38,389 nt of DNA from [Flexibacter] sp. ATCC 35208 (GCF_001975825.1 NZ_MTKN01000022.1:83112-121500); one strand, 5' to 3'. Counted from the stretch's first letter, positions 23,318 through 32,633 are shown. Notes: generated by a model from the letters alone, not told the origin. A program made the numbers and translations.

Positions 23318-23749
23318 ATGAAGAAGGTATTCTACCTGCTAGCCTGCAGTACCCTCCTCCTGGGAGCCTGCGGCAATAATCAAAGCAGTAAAAAAGGGGC
23401 CGGTACACCCGTTACCGAGATTAAAAAAGGTACGCCCACCATCTCTTTCGAAGAAATGGAACATAGCTTCGGTAATGTCGTGGAAGGTGAAAAAGTAGAG
23501 TACTCATTCAAATTTACAAACACTGGCGATGCGCCGCTGGTCATTACTGACGCTACCTCCAGCTGTGGCTGTACCATCCCCGATTGGCCAAAAGAACCAA
23601 TCCAGGCAGGAAAAAGCAGCTATCTCAAAGTAGCATTCAACAGCGCAGGTAAGTCCGGCTTCACGACAAAGCAGATCGTACTACATGCCAATACCACCCC
23701 AAAGCTGGTGCAAGGCCCAACGATCATTTGTACTGTGGTAAAACAATAA
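23318..23749 (+). CDS. DUF1573 family lipoprotein
   Basis: 143 residues. Lipoprotein signal MKKVFYLLACSTLLLGAC with Cys18 in LGAC. After a Ser/Lys-rich spacer comes one DUF1573 domain, an Ig-like beta-sandwich: EMEHSFGNVVEGEKVEYSF, TNTGDAPLVITDATSSCGCT and KVAFNSAGKSGFTTKQIVL. Two cysteines in SSCGCT are characteristic of the family. DUF1573 proteins are common in Bacteroidota and their job is unknown; related ASPM-SPD-2-Hydin domains bind other proteins. It lies between nusB and yajC. Confidence 0.9.
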   Translation: MKKVFYLLACSTLLLGACGNNQSSKKGAGTPVTEIKKGTPTISFEEMEHSFGNVVEGEKVEYSFKFTNTGDAPLVITDATSSCGCTIPDWPKEPIQAGKSSYLKVAFNSAGKSGFTTKQIVLHANTTPKLVQGPTIICTVVKQ

Positions 23750-23779
23750 TAAACTTAACAACAAATACAAACATTTACG

Positions 23780-24136
23780 ATGTACACAAACATGCTTAAC
23801 ATTTTACTGATGGGTGCTCCAGGTGGAACCCAGGGCGGTAGCGGTGGTATGGTGCAGCTGCTGTTTTTTGGTGGTATGATCCTGGTGATGTGGTTATTCA
23901 TGATCCGTCCTCAGACAAAAAAAGCTAAAGCACAGAAAGATTTTATCTCTAACCTGAGAGAAGGTGATAAAATCGTTACCATTGCTGGTATCCACGGTAA
24001 GATCAATAAATTCAATGATAACAATACCGTTAAGATCGAAGTTAGCGCAGGTACTTACCTCACTATCGAACGTTCTGCAATCTCAATGGAATATACCACT
24101 GCTCAGCAGAAAGCTGCTGAACCAGCTGCTAAATAA
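23780..24136 (+). CDS. yajC: Preprotein translocase subunit YajC
   Basis: Small inner-membrane partner of SecDF-SecYEG. 118 residues: a Gly-rich N-terminus, one membrane helix (VQLLFFGGMILVMWLFMI) and then the family signature RPQTKKAKAQKDFISNL with REGDKIVTIAGIHGKI. The acidic/Lys C-terminus is cytosolic. The ATG at 23780 is the first start. A second in-frame ATG (MLNILL) is five codons on and also plausible. A terminator follows. The partner secDF is in the same window at 29276, on the other strand. Confidence 0.95.
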   Translation: MYTNMLNILLMGAPGGTQGGSGGMVQLLFFGGMILVMWLFMIRPQTKKAKAQKDFISNLREGDKIVTIAGIHGKINKFNDNNTVKIEVSAGTYLTIERSAISMEYTTAQQKAAEPAAK

Positions 24137-24160
24137 TTCTACATCCGAAAGGATGACAGG

Positions 24161-24196
24161 TCCCAAATTCCTTTACCGGAGTTTGGGATTTTTTTT
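24161..24196 (+). terminator. yajC terminator
   Basis: TCCCAAATTCC (24161-24171) pairs with GGAGTTTGGGA (24178-24188), one mismatch, followed by T8. Confidence 0.88.
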
Positions 24197-24209
24197 GATC
24201 TTTGGACAT

Positions 24210-24803
24210 ATGCTAAAAATAGGTATTACAGGAGGCATCGGCTCAGGCAAGAGTACTGTATGCAAGGTCTTCTCCCTGCTTGGTATCCCCGTGTACTATG
24301 CGGACGATGCCGCTAAAGAGATCATGCATACTGACTCGCTCCTCAAAGCCAGTATCATTCAACACTTCGGCGAAGACATGTACGACGAAAACGGCCAGCT
24401 GCAACGCGCAGCCCTGGGCAAAATTGTCTTTAACGACAAAGACAAACTGGAACTGCTCAACTCCCTCGTACACCCCGCCACCATCCGGCATAGCGAAGAA
24501 TGGGCCGACAAACAGCAAGCCCCTTATATTATTAAGGAAGCTGCACTCCTCTTCGAATCAGGTTCCTTCGCCTACCTGGATAGGATCATTGGCGTGACCG
24601 CCCCTCAGCCAATGCGCATTCTGAGGGTCATGAAACGTGACAACGTCTCCCGCGAAGATGTGCTGGCACGTATGTACAAACAAATCGAAGAACCCATCAA
24701 AATGAAATTGTGTGACGATGTCATTCACAATGATGAACAACAGATGGTCATACCTCAGGTACTCGCCATCCATGCTAAATTGCTGGAACTGGCAGGCGCC
24801 TAA
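24210..24803 (+). CDS. coaE: Dephospho-CoA kinase
   Basis: Phosphorylates the 3'-OH of dephospho-CoA, the last step of CoA synthesis. 197 residues. P-loop GITGGIGSGKSTVCKVF at residues 5-21; YYADDAAKEIM (the substrate Asp region), LLNSLVHPATIRHSEEW and KEAALLFESGSFAYLDRIIGV are family hallmarks. I chose ATG 24210 because the P-loop follows at once; the in-frame extension upstream overlaps yajC and its terminator. It precedes the SNF2 gene by 22 bases, probably one transcript. Confidence 0.96.
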   Translation: MLKIGITGGIGSGKSTVCKVFSLLGIPVYYADDAAKEIMHTDSLLKASIIQHFGEDMYDENGQLQRAALGKIVFNDKDKLELLNSLVHPATIRHSEEWADKQQAPYIIKEAALLFESGSFAYLDRIIGVTAPQPMRILRVMKRDNVSREDVLARMYKQIEEPIKMKLCDDVIHNDEQQMVIPQVLAIHAKLLELAGA

Positions 24804-24825
24804 TCATTCACCTTAAAATATCTGC

Positions 24826-27672
24826 ATGGGGAAAACCGTCAATTCGTCTAAAGCTACACCCGTTCTGCTGCTGGAACTGCAAAGTAATCACCCGGAACCT
24901 ATTAAGATCAACGCCGGTTTATTGAAAGAAGATGCCGGTGGCCGTACCTGTCAGCGAATGCCCCTGCATGATAAAAAATCCCTGTCCATATTTAATACCC
25001 TGCCTGCCGGCGTTCAACACCTGCTGCACCCCTGCACACAGGAAGCCATGCTGTACAAGGAACTGCAACTGAAAGATAAATTCAGAGAGTCCCCCGTGAG
25101 AGAACTGACCTTACAGCAGTACGTACAGGAAGGAATGCAGCAATACCTATATCATACCTTACAACAACTGCGCCCCCTCACTCCTGTATTGCCCTGGTAT
25201 ACCATGATCACTGACGAAAGCATGCTGATAAAACATACCCGGCCCGCTACTGTCAATAACTATACGCCTTCCCTCTCCTTTGAACTCGTGCAGGGCGATG
25301 ATGGCGTTATCCGCATGGTGGCCTTCGTCAATATCAATAACCAGTCTTTTCCACTCTCCGGCTTTGAGCACTATGGCTTCTTACTGCGCAGCCGCGGGGA
25401 ACTCTTTATATTACCGCCTGCCAGTGCCAATGCCCTGGCAAAATTCTCCGGTGGCTACATCGATGCTATACCCGGCGAGGAAGGCGCTTTCCTCCAACAG
25501 ATAGTTGAACCCCTCAGCGAATTATTCCCTGTCAATAAAAGTATTCTGCTGGATAAGGATGTGATCGATGTCACCCCCACCTGCAACATATGGCTCAGTG
25601 AACTGAATAAATCTTTTCTCGTACTCACGCCGCAATGGCAGTACGGACAATTTACCCTCGACGATTCACCCGACAAAGTCGTACTTCGCACGGAAGGCGA
25701 TACGCAATTCGAGATCAAAAGACACCTGGATGAAGAAAAAGAGATCATCACCTTCATCCGTTCCTTGCATGCCCGCTTTGCACAACAGCGAAACGGTTAT
25801 TTCTACCTGCCGTTTGCAGATGCAGAAAAAAACCAGTGGTTTGTAAAGTGCTATCGTAAACTCACCGACCGGAACATTGGCGTATATGGCATGGATCAGT
25901 TACAACATTTCAGGTACAATACCAATGTACCTGTGATGGATATTCAATGGAGCGGCGATGATAAAGATGCCTTTGATCTTGAAATCAAAATCCACTACGG
26001 CGATATTCCCGTTGCATTGGTAGACCTGCAGAAAGCGTTGGTGCACAAGCAACCACACCTATTACTGAAAGATGGTACCATAGGTGTGATCCCCGAAGAA
26101 TGGCTGCATAAATATGACCTGCTCTGGAAACTGGGACAGGTACAGAAAGACAAACTGAAACTCTCCCGCCTGCATTTTACCATCGCACAGGAGATACTGC
26201 AGGGCAATCATTCAGAAGATACCCTGCAACGGCTACAACAGCTGCAGGCCCAGCCAGGTAAAGATTTCCCTGTACCAACCTCTATTCAGGCACAACTGCG
26301 TAATTACCAGCAGGCTGGTTTTGAGTGGATGTGTCTTCTCGATGCCATGCGCTGGGGTGGCTGTCTCGCAGATGATATGGGTTTGGGTAAGACCTTGCAG
26401 ACCATCACTTTTTTACAACACCTCTCTAATAAATACCCCGGTGAAACACACCTGGTTGTATGCCCTACTTCCCTTATTTATAACTGGGAAAGTGAACTGA
26501 AGAAATTCGCGCCCGACCTAAAATACGCCGTCTACCATGGCGGTAACCGGCAATACGATCCCGCTGGTTATGATCTGATTATTACCAGCTATGGCACCGT
26601 ACGTAGCGACCAGGATATCTTTGCCCGTCAAGTGTTCGGCTATATTGTGCTCGATGAAAGCCAGGTAATCAAAAACCCTGCTTCACAGACCACAAAGGCC
26701 CTGCAGGTACTGCAATCGCGCAACCGCCTCATCCTGAGCGGTACGCCTATCCAAAACAATACCATGGACCTCTATGCGCAAATGAACTTTGCCAACCCGG
26801 GATTGTTGGGCAACCAGGCATTCTTCCGCACTGAATTTGCCATGCCTATTGATAAATATTCAGATGCTGAAAAAGCAGGTCAGTTACGCCGCCTCATCTA
26901 CCCATTCCTCTTAAGACGAACTAAGGAACAAATAGCCCAGGACCTGCCGGACAAGACTGAGATCATTATGTGGTGTGAAATGGGCGATGAGCAGCGACAG
27001 GCATACAATCGCATCCGCGATCTGTACAAAGAGAAGGTGTTAAACCGCATCCAGGAACAGGGAATCGCAGCTAGCACGATTTATGTACTGGAAGGTCTGA
27101 CCCGTCTGCGGCAGGTATGCAATGCGCCTCAGCTGGTGGAATCTGAATCGCATATCACTCATTCTGTTAAACTGGATGAGCTGATGCGCGAAATCAGTGA
27201 AAACACCGGTGCGCACAAGGTATTGGTCTTCTCACAGTTCACCGGCATGCTGCAGCTCATAGCGAAAGCAATGGAGCAGGAAGGACTGAAATTCCTCTAT
27301 CTGGATGGTAGTACAAAAGCAGAAAACCGCCAACAACTGGTGAACCAATTCCAGCAGCAAGAGGAAATGCGGGTATTCCTGATCAGTCTCAAGGCAGGTG
27401 GTGTAGGTTTGACGCTGACGGCAGCTGACTATGTGTACCTGGTAGATCCATGGTGGAACCCGGCCGCTGAGCAACAAGCCATAGACCGTACTCACCGTAT
27501 CGGCCAGCAGAACAAAGTGTTTGCCTACAAGATGATCTGTAAAGACAGCGTGGAAGAAAAGATTCTTGCCTTACAACAACGGAAAAAGATGATTGCAGAT
27601 GATCTGATCAGTGAAGATACCGGCTTTGTGAAAAAACTGACGGAAGATGATGTGGCATTTTTGTTTAGTTAA
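24826..27672 (+). CDS. SNF2-family DEAD-like helicase/ATPase
   Basis: 948 residues. Residues 1-about 480 form a large N-terminal region with no motif I can name (the bacterial SNF2 family often has its own N-terminal domain here). The ATPase core begins near YQQAGFEWMCLL. Motif I DDMGLGKTLQT is at about 514-524, Ia VCPTSLIYNWESEL, II DESQ near 610, III LSGTPIQNN, V LKAGGVGLTLTAADYV, VI QQAIDRTHRIGQQ near 885. Such proteins move along double-stranded DNA to remodel bound proteins, or act in repair or transcription recycling (RapA-like). There is no nuclease or methyltransferase neighbour, so a defence role is not indicated. It is probably cotranscribed with coaE. Confidence 0.92.
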   Translation: MGKTVNSSKATPVLLLELQSNHPEPIKINAGLLKEDAGGRTCQRMPLHDKKSLSIFNTLPAGVQHLLHPCTQEAMLYKELQLKDKFRESPVRELTLQQYVQEGMQQYLYHTLQQLRPLTPVLPWYTMITDESMLIKHTRPATVNNYTPSLSFELVQGDDGVIRMVAFVNINNQSFPLSGFEHYGFLLRSRGELFILPPASANALAKFSGGYIDAIPGEEGAFLQQIVEPLSELFPVNKSILLDKDVIDVTPTCNIWLSELNKSFLVLTPQWQYGQFTLDDSPDKVVLRTEGDTQFEIKRHLDEEKEIITFIRSLHARFAQQRNGYFYLPFADAEKNQWFVKCYRKLTDRNIGVYGMDQLQHFRYNTNVPVMDIQWSGDDKDAFDLEIKIHYGDIPVALVDLQKALVHKQPHLLLKDGTIGVIPEEWLHKYDLLWKLGQVQKDKLKLSRLHFTIAQEILQGNHSEDTLQRLQQLQAQPGKDFPVPTSIQAQLRNYQQAGFEWMCLLDAMRWGGCLADDMGLGKTLQTITFLQHLSNKYPGETHLVVCPTSLIYNWESELKKFAPDLKYAVYHGGNRQYDPAGYDLIITSYGTVRSDQDIFARQVFGYIVLDESQVIKNPASQTTKALQVLQSRNRLILSGTPIQNNTMDLYAQMNFANPGLLGNQAFFRTEFAMPIDKYSDAEKAGQLRRLIYPFLLRRTKEQIAQDLPDKTEIIMWCEMGDEQRQAYNRIRDLYKEKVLNRIQEQGIAASTIYVLEGLTRLRQVCNAPQLVESESHITHSVKLDELMREISENTGAHKVLVFSQFTGMLQLIAKAMEQEGLKFLYLDGSTKAENRQQLVNQFQQQEEMRVFLISLKAGGVGLTLTAADYVYLVDPWWNPAAEQQAIDRTHRIGQQNKVFAYKMICKDSVEEKILALQQRKKMIADDLISEDTGFVKKLTEDDVAFLFS

Positions 27673-27697
27673 TAAAATTATTTTCGAAATTTGTAGT

Positions 27698-28792
27698 ATG
27701 TTAAATAACTCCAGGTCTATTATCATGCTTATGGTGGCGTTCTTTGCCACTTCATTCACGGTTCGTGCCCAGCAAGGGGCGCCACCGAAATTCCCTGAAG
27801 GCTTTAATATTCAGAAAGGGGTAAATATTGGTTACTGGCTATCAGAATCCAATGGCCGTAACGGTACGGCACAGGTAGATTTTTTTGGTGAGCAGGATGT
27901 GGTCTTACTCGCACAAAAAGGTTTCGACCACCTGCGTATACCTATAGATGAAGGTGAGCTGTGGAACTATAAGAACGAGAAATATGCAGATGCTTTTAAG
28001 TATATACATGCTGCCATTGGCTGGTGTAAAACAAACAAGCTGCGTGTAATTATTGACCTGAATATACTGAAGGGACACCGCCTGTGGAGCGATGATGATG
28101 AACAGGATCGTTTTATTGACATATGGAAAGAACTGGCGCTGGAGCTGAAAAAATATCCAACAAACCTGGTAGCATATGAGTTACTCAGTAATCCTGCAGC
28201 AGATAGTGCAGCACAATGGAATGATCTGCTGGCAAAAGCGATCAAAGCCATCCGTGAAATTGATCCTAAAAGAGTGATAGTAGTAAGTAGTAACCAGAAT
28301 GGCAGTTACAGCACGTTTTCACAGCTGAAACTACCTGAAGGAGACAATCACATTATACTCAACTTTCACTATTACGAACCCGTTTACTTTACCCATTACC
28401 GTTATAATGGCAGCAGACAGCAGGATTACAGCGGACCGGTTCATTATCCCGGTGCGACAATCACTGCCAAAGAACTGAACCAGCAACCGGCCACTATCAG
28501 AAATCTGCTGGCAGGTAGTACGCAGGATTATAATGAAGATATTATAGCAGATCAGATAGCAACAGTAGCCAGAGTAGCAAAGAAGTTTAAAGTGCCGCTT
28601 ATATGTGGAGAATGGGGCTGTACAAGTCTGACCCCCAGAAAAGACAGGATGCGTTGGTACAAGGATATGAAAAAGGCACTGGATAAAAACACTCTCTCAT
28701 GGACAGTGTGGACATATAAAGGAGATTTTGGGATAATGGCAGATGATGGTAGTGAGGATGATAAACTACTCAAATTACTCACTAAGGAATAA
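27698..28792 (+). CDS. GH5-like glycosidase fold, catalytic acid/base missing
   Basis: 364 residues with signal peptide MLNNSRSIIMLMVAFFATSFTVRA. GH5 (TIM-barrel) features: GVNIGYWLSES, KGFDHLRIPI (the conserved Arg), ILNFHYYEP (His/Tyr pair), LICGEWG with nucleophile Glu305, and the late Trp in SWTVWTYKG. The acid/base motif normally reads NEP; here the aligned stretch is YELLSNPA (Ser164-Asn165-Pro166), so Asn replaces the catalytic Glu. The usual LHH motif after strand 3 is DLNILKG. I therefore call it GH5-like, possibly inactive or binding-only. It would be secreted. I chose ATG 27698; the upstream in-frame ATG lies inside the SNF2 gene. Confidence 0.85.
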   Translation: MLNNSRSIIMLMVAFFATSFTVRAQQGAPPKFPEGFNIQKGVNIGYWLSESNGRNGTAQVDFFGEQDVVLLAQKGFDHLRIPIDEGELWNYKNEKYADAFKYIHAAIGWCKTNKLRVIIDLNILKGHRLWSDDDEQDRFIDIWKELALELKKYPTNLVAYELLSNPAADSAAQWNDLLAKAIKAIREIDPKRVIVVSSNQNGSYSTFSQLKLPEGDNHIILNFHYYEPVYFTHYRYNGSRQQDYSGPVHYPGATITAKELNQQPATIRNLLAGSTQDYNEDIIADQIATVARVAKKFKVPLICGEWGCTSLTPRKDRMRWYKDMKKALDKNTLSWTVWTYKGDFGIMADDGSEDDKLLKLLTKE

Positions 28793-28801
28793 AGATTTTT
28801 T

Positions 28802-28836
28802 AAACGGTTTTGTCTGACGACAAAACCGTTTTTCTT
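28802..28836 (+). terminator. Terminator of the GH5-like gene
   Basis: A perfect 13-bp stem AAACGGTTTTGTC / GACAAAACCGTTT with a TGAC loop, then TTCTTTT. Confidence 0.92.
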
Positions 28837-28872
28837 TTAAAGAAATGACTATATCCAAATTTAAATCTACCC

Positions 28873-28998
28873 CTACTTCACAATCCAATACGCCAACGCC
28901 AGCCACACCAACCCCTTCACCAAAAAGAACAGGAAGCCCCAGATTCCTACCCTCCTGATCCACTTTACCCAGGTATTTTTTGCTGTTGCTATTGCCAT
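28873..28998 (-). CDS. Small (41-residue) membrane protein
   Basis: A short frame read from ATG 28998: MAIATAKNTWVKWIRRVG, followed by a single hydrophobic helix (IWGFLFFLVKGLVWLALAYW) and a final IVK. The basic N-terminus and one membrane span give a clear positive-inside orientation (N-terminus in the cytosol). The longer in-frame extension to 29217 is Gly-rich and looks non-coding. It lies downstream of secDF on the same strand, beyond the secDF terminator. The function is unknown. The even charge pattern and tidy helix favour a real gene, but the sequence alone cannot prove it. Confidence 0.55.
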   Translation of the reverse strand: MAIATAKNTWVKWIRRVGIWGFLFFLVKGLVWLALAYWIVK

Positions 28999-29218
28999 AA
29001 GTAAACTATTTACATGCAAAATAATATACTCCCCCAAAAGAGCAACATCGCTTTTATCTATACCCCAATAGGTAAGAAAAAAGCCTTGCTCCGGCTCACT
29101 CTGAAAAATATCCCCCACTCCCCCAAAAGAAAAATTTCCTCCCTGCAGTCCTGTCACCAAACCTACCCACCCAAAAGAAGCGCCACCTCCTCGCCTCCCC
29201 GCAAGCATCTCTACCAAA
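28999..29218. other. Gene-poor spacer, C/A-rich
   Basis: Between the small membrane gene and the secDF terminator I see no supported gene. The frames present are biased towards Gly/Ser or Pro/Ser and lack recognisable domains. No repeats or strong hairpins were noticed. Confidence 0.4.
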
Positions 29219-29248
29219 TAAAAAGCCCCTCGGTTACACCGAAGGGCT
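29219..29248 (-). terminator. secDF terminator
   Basis: On the minus strand AGCCCTTCGG pairs with CCGAGGGGCT (one G-U pair) across a 5-nt loop, followed by T5. Confidence 0.9.
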
Positions 29249-29275
29249 CTTATATATCAAACATTTAATTGAACA

Positions 29276-32200
29276 CTATTTCTTAACAGCTGCGCCAGCT
29301 AAGCCTTTCTTATCTGCATCTTTTACAGGAATTGCTTCGCTTTCATTAGCTAACTCATTCTTTTTGTCGAAGTCCACCAAAACCGGTGCAGCTACGAAGA
29401 TAGATGAGTAAGTACCGGTTATCACACCAATCAGCATCGCAAATGCGAAACCACGGGTTACCTCACCACCAAAGATGAAGAGGATCAGGATAGTCAGGAA
29501 TACTGTCAGAGACGTCATTACTGTACGGCTCAGTGTATCGTTGATCGCCTTGTTGATGATGCTGTCTCTTGACTGACCCTTCATCTGACCACTGCGGAAG
29601 TACTCACGGATACGGTCAAATACGATCACGGTATCATTCATTGAGAAACCTATCACCGTTAGTATCGCCGCAATGAAGTGCTGGTCAACTTCCAGTGGGA
29701 ACGGAACGAGATTATGGCAATAAGAGAATACCGCCAATGTTACCATCACGTCATGCAACAGGGAGAAGAGTGTACCGATAGAATATTGCCACTTGTTGAA
29801 ACGTAACAGGATGTACAGGAAGATCACTATCAGGGACAGGATCGTCGCTTTCACCGCACCTGCACGCAGGTCATCAGAGATGGTTGGTGATACTGTCTGG
29901 GAAGCTACGATGTAACGAGGTGAAGAGAATACTTCATAAGTCACATTATTATCATAGAATTTCTTCAAACCATTGTACAGTTTCTCAGTTACTTCCTTAT
30001 CAACTTCAGGACTCTGTTCGTTGATCTTATAGTTGGTAGTAATGTTCAGCTGGTTAGTGTTACCGATAGTTTTCACATACGGCTCTGTACCAAATTCTTT
30101 TTCCAGTACGCCACGTACTTCTTCGGTCTTCATTGGCTGTTCGAAACGAACAGTGAAGCTACGACCACCATCAAAGTCAACTCCGTGACGGAAACCGTGA
30201 ATGAAGGAAGAGGCACCCAGCAGGATCATGATACCAGAGATCACATAAGCATACTTTCTCTTACCTACGAAGTCAAAAGTAGCATGCTTGAAGATCTTCC
30301 TGGAAATCGGGGTGAAATATTCGAAGTGACGTTTCTTGTTGGTATAGTAATCAGTTACAATACGGGAGATCATGATACCACAGAACAGGGACAATAACAG
30401 ACCGATGATTTGAGTGGTAGCAAAGCCCAGTACAGGACCTAAACCGAAGTAGAACAGGATAATTGCGGTGAGCAGGGAGGTGATGTGACCATCCAGTACA
30501 GGCGCATAAGAACGCCTGTAACCATGTTCCACAGCCTGTTGGTAAGTTCTGCCATGCACCAGTTCGTCCTTGATACGTTCAAAGATGATTACGTTCGTAT
30601 CCACGGCCATACCTACAGTCAGTACCAGACCGGCTATACCAGGCATCGTTAGCGTCGCACCTAGCGAAGCAAGAATACCGAAGGTGAACAGCAGGTTCAG
30701 TACCAACGCGATGTTTGCAACGATACCAGCAGTATTATAATATACCAGCATCAGTACGAAGATCACGATGAAGGAGATGATGAAGGATTTAGCACCAGCT
30801 GCGATAGATTCAGCACCCAGGGTTGGTCCGACAATCTGCTCCTGAACAATTTTAGCCGGAGCAGGCATTTTACCTGACTTCAGGATATTTGCAAGGTCTT
30901 TCGCCTCTTCAACGGTAAAGCTACCGGTGATCTGGGAGTGACCTCCAGGAATTTCATTAATAATTGAAGGAGCTGTGTAAACGATGCTATCCAGTACCAC
31001 CGCTACATAGTTCAGGTTGCTGCGATCGTCTTCTGCGCCACCTTTAGGAGCTAGTTCGCCGGTCAGCTTTTTCCATTCTCTCGCACCTACGTTATCCATA
31101 GTCATGCTGATCTCAGCATTACCATTCTGGTCGAAATCCTGTTTAGCATCTACAACTCTTTCACCGCTTACACGTGGAGCTGGGTTAGCTGGATTGATTT
31201 TCAGACCAAATACTTCGATCACACCATGGCGGTCTGTTTTATTTTCAGGACCAAAAGCAAATACCAGATCTTTAGGCATTACGGCTTTCACCGCAGGCAA
31301 TGTCAGGTAAGCTTTGAAGGTAGCGGTGTCAGAGGGTAGAATCCTACCGATAGTAGCACTAGGATATGGACCTTCCTGTGAAACGTTCGGATGCAGAATG
31401 CCAAACAGTGGGTTAGACTTCAGGAATTCCTTTTCTGCGTTCGCCATCAGCTTGGCAGAGTCAACTTTACCGTTCTTATCTTTTGCAGAATCGTTCATGA
31501 AGCTAGCCAGGCTACCTTCTTTAGAAGTATCAGCAGCAGCTTTGCCAGCTTTTGCAGTAGCTACTGCAGTAGCTGCGGTAGCAGCCGTGTCAACAGTGGC
31601 TGGTTTAGTGGTGGAAACATTTTTCAGTGCTTCGTTCATCTTCACCAGTACATTGTTAAAGAAGTCAGCGTCGTTTCTGTACACTTCGCGGAACTCCAGG
31701 TTCGCACTCGCCTGCAGGTATTTCCTTACACGATCAGGGTTGTCTACCCCAGCCAGTTCTACGGAGATAATACCTTTGCTTTCGTCCAGACTGATGTTTG
31801 GAGAAGCTACCCCAAACTTGTCAATACGTTTTTGCAGTACGAGGTAAGTATTTTTAATTGCAGCACCTGCTTCGCTACGGATCACTTTCAGAACGTCCGC
31901 GTTAGAGGTGTTGAAATTGATGTCTTTCTGATAAGCGTTGGCAAAAATGGTTGCCAGACGACCGTTAGGAGCTACCTTCTGGTATTCCTGCCCGAACAAT
32001 GTTACAAAATCCGACTGGCTGGTCTTTTTTGCTTCCGCTGCATTCCTCAGCGCCTGGTTAAAAGCTGCATCAGTCGAGTGACCGCTCAGCGAACGAATCA
32101 CATCTTCCACGCTCACATCGAGCACTACGTTCATACCTCCCTGGAGGTCAAGCCCAAGGTTCAGCTCTCTTTCCTTGGCTTTAGTATAGGTTATGTACCA

Positions 32201-32476
32201 GGGAAAACCCGCGATCTGTTGATTGCTGGTGCTATCCAGTATCCTTTGTCTCCTTACTTTTATCAGATCAGTCAGTGTATCCTGATAAAAAGCCTGTTGC
32301 TCTTTACTGTTTGGATACTTCTCCACAGCACTTTTGTTCGCCTTTAAGACGTCGTTTTTGGCTTGCAGGTCTACCTTGCTCTCGTAGCTGCGGACCAGAA
32401 ACGTGAAAGACAAGTAATACACAGAGATAAGGATCAATGCACCGGCAAAAAATCTAACCAGTCCTTTAAGTTGCAT
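29276..32476 (-). CDS. secDF: Fused protein translocase subunit SecDF
   Basis: Inner-membrane, proton-driven RND-type factor that completes export through SecYEG. One 1066-residue chain holds SecD then SecF, as common in Bacteroidota. N-terminal helix (FFAGALILISVYYLSFTFLV), then LNLGLDLQGGMNVVLDV (SecD hallmark), a large periplasmic part, and the SecD membrane block (GLVLTVGMAVDTNVIIFERI). SecF starts near RKYAYVISGIMILLG with FDGGRSFTVRFEQ and has the second block (VIGFSMNDTVIVFDRIREYF). The periplasmic part includes an unusual Ala/Thr/Lys-rich insert (about residues 293-350, TVDTAATAATAVATAKAGKA). The promoter is at 32512-32519. Confidence 0.97.
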   Translation of the reverse strand: MQLKGLVRFFAGALILISVYYLSFTFLVRSYESKVDLQAKNDVLKANKSAVEKYPNSKEQQAFYQDTLTDLIKVRRQRILDSTSNQQIAGFPWYITYTKAKERELNLGLDLQGGMNVVLDVSVEDVIRSLSGHSTDAAFNQALRNAAEAKKTSQSDFVTLFGQEYQKVAPNGRLATIFANAYQKDINFNTSNADVLKVIRSEAGAAIKNTYLVLQKRIDKFGVASPNISLDESKGIISVELAGVDNPDRVRKYLQASANLEFREVYRNDADFFNNVLVKMNEALKNVSTTKPATVDTAATAATAVATAKAGKAAADTSKEGSLASFMNDSAKDKNGKVDSAKLMANAEKEFLKSNPLFGILHPNVSQEGPYPSATIGRILPSDTATFKAYLTLPAVKAVMPKDLVFAFGPENKTDRHGVIEVFGLKINPANPAPRVSGERVVDAKQDFDQNGNAEISMTMDNVGAREWKKLTGELAPKGGAEDDRSNLNYVAVVLDSIVYTAPSIINEIPGGHSQITGSFTVEEAKDLANILKSGKMPAPAKIVQEQIVGPTLGAESIAAGAKSFIISFIVIFVLMLVYYNTAGIVANIALVLNLLFTFGILASLGATLTMPGIAGLVLTVGMAVDTNVIIFERIKDELVHGRTYQQAVEHGYRRSYAPVLDGHITSLLTAIILFYFGLGPVLGFATTQIIGLLLSLFCGIMISRIVTDYYTNKKRHFEYFTPISRKIFKHATFDFVGKRKYAYVISGIMILLGASSFIHGFRHGVDFDGGRSFTVRFEQPMKTEEVRGVLEKEFGTEPYVKTIGNTNQLNITTNYKINEQSPEVDKEVTEKLYNGLKKFYDNNVTYEVFSSPRYIVASQTVSPTISDDLRAGAVKATILSLIVIFLYILLRFNKWQYSIGTLFSLLHDVMVTLAVFSYCHNLVPFPLEVDQHFIAAILTVIGFSMNDTVIVFDRIREYFRSGQMKGQSRDSIINKAINDTLSRTVMTSLTVFLTILILFIFGGEVTRGFAFAMLIGVITGTYSSIFVAAPVLVDFDKKNELANESEAIPVKDADKKGLAGAAVKK

Positions 32477-32511
32477 ATTGTTTCGGGTTTATAAAAAATT
32501 TTTAAGAGTTG

Positions 32512-32519
32512 CAAAGATA
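32512..32519 (-). promoter_or_regulatory. -7 element TATCTTTG of secDF
   Basis: Exact TAnnTTTG on the minus strand, 35 bases before the secDF ATG. Confidence 0.55.
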
Positions 32520-32633
32520 GAATTTAAATTGATATATTAAAGCCGGAGAAACTCAGAAAAGGAAAAAGGTGGAAAATATTGGTTTTCAACTCTTAAACCG
32601 GAGTTTTTTGCCCTTATTTAGTCTTCTCTAAGT

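Noticed and set aside
24826..27672. SNF2 helicase as part of a defence island
   Set aside because: Neighbours are coaE and a GH5-like gene; there is no nuclease, methyltransferase or other defence gene.
29014..29268. 84-codon plus-strand frame in the secDF/GH5 spacer
   Set aside because: Pro/Ser-rich, no domain, and it runs across the secDF terminator.
31391..32347. 318-codon open frame antisense to secDF
   Set aside because: Shadow of a highly conserved gene, with no domain and no promoter.
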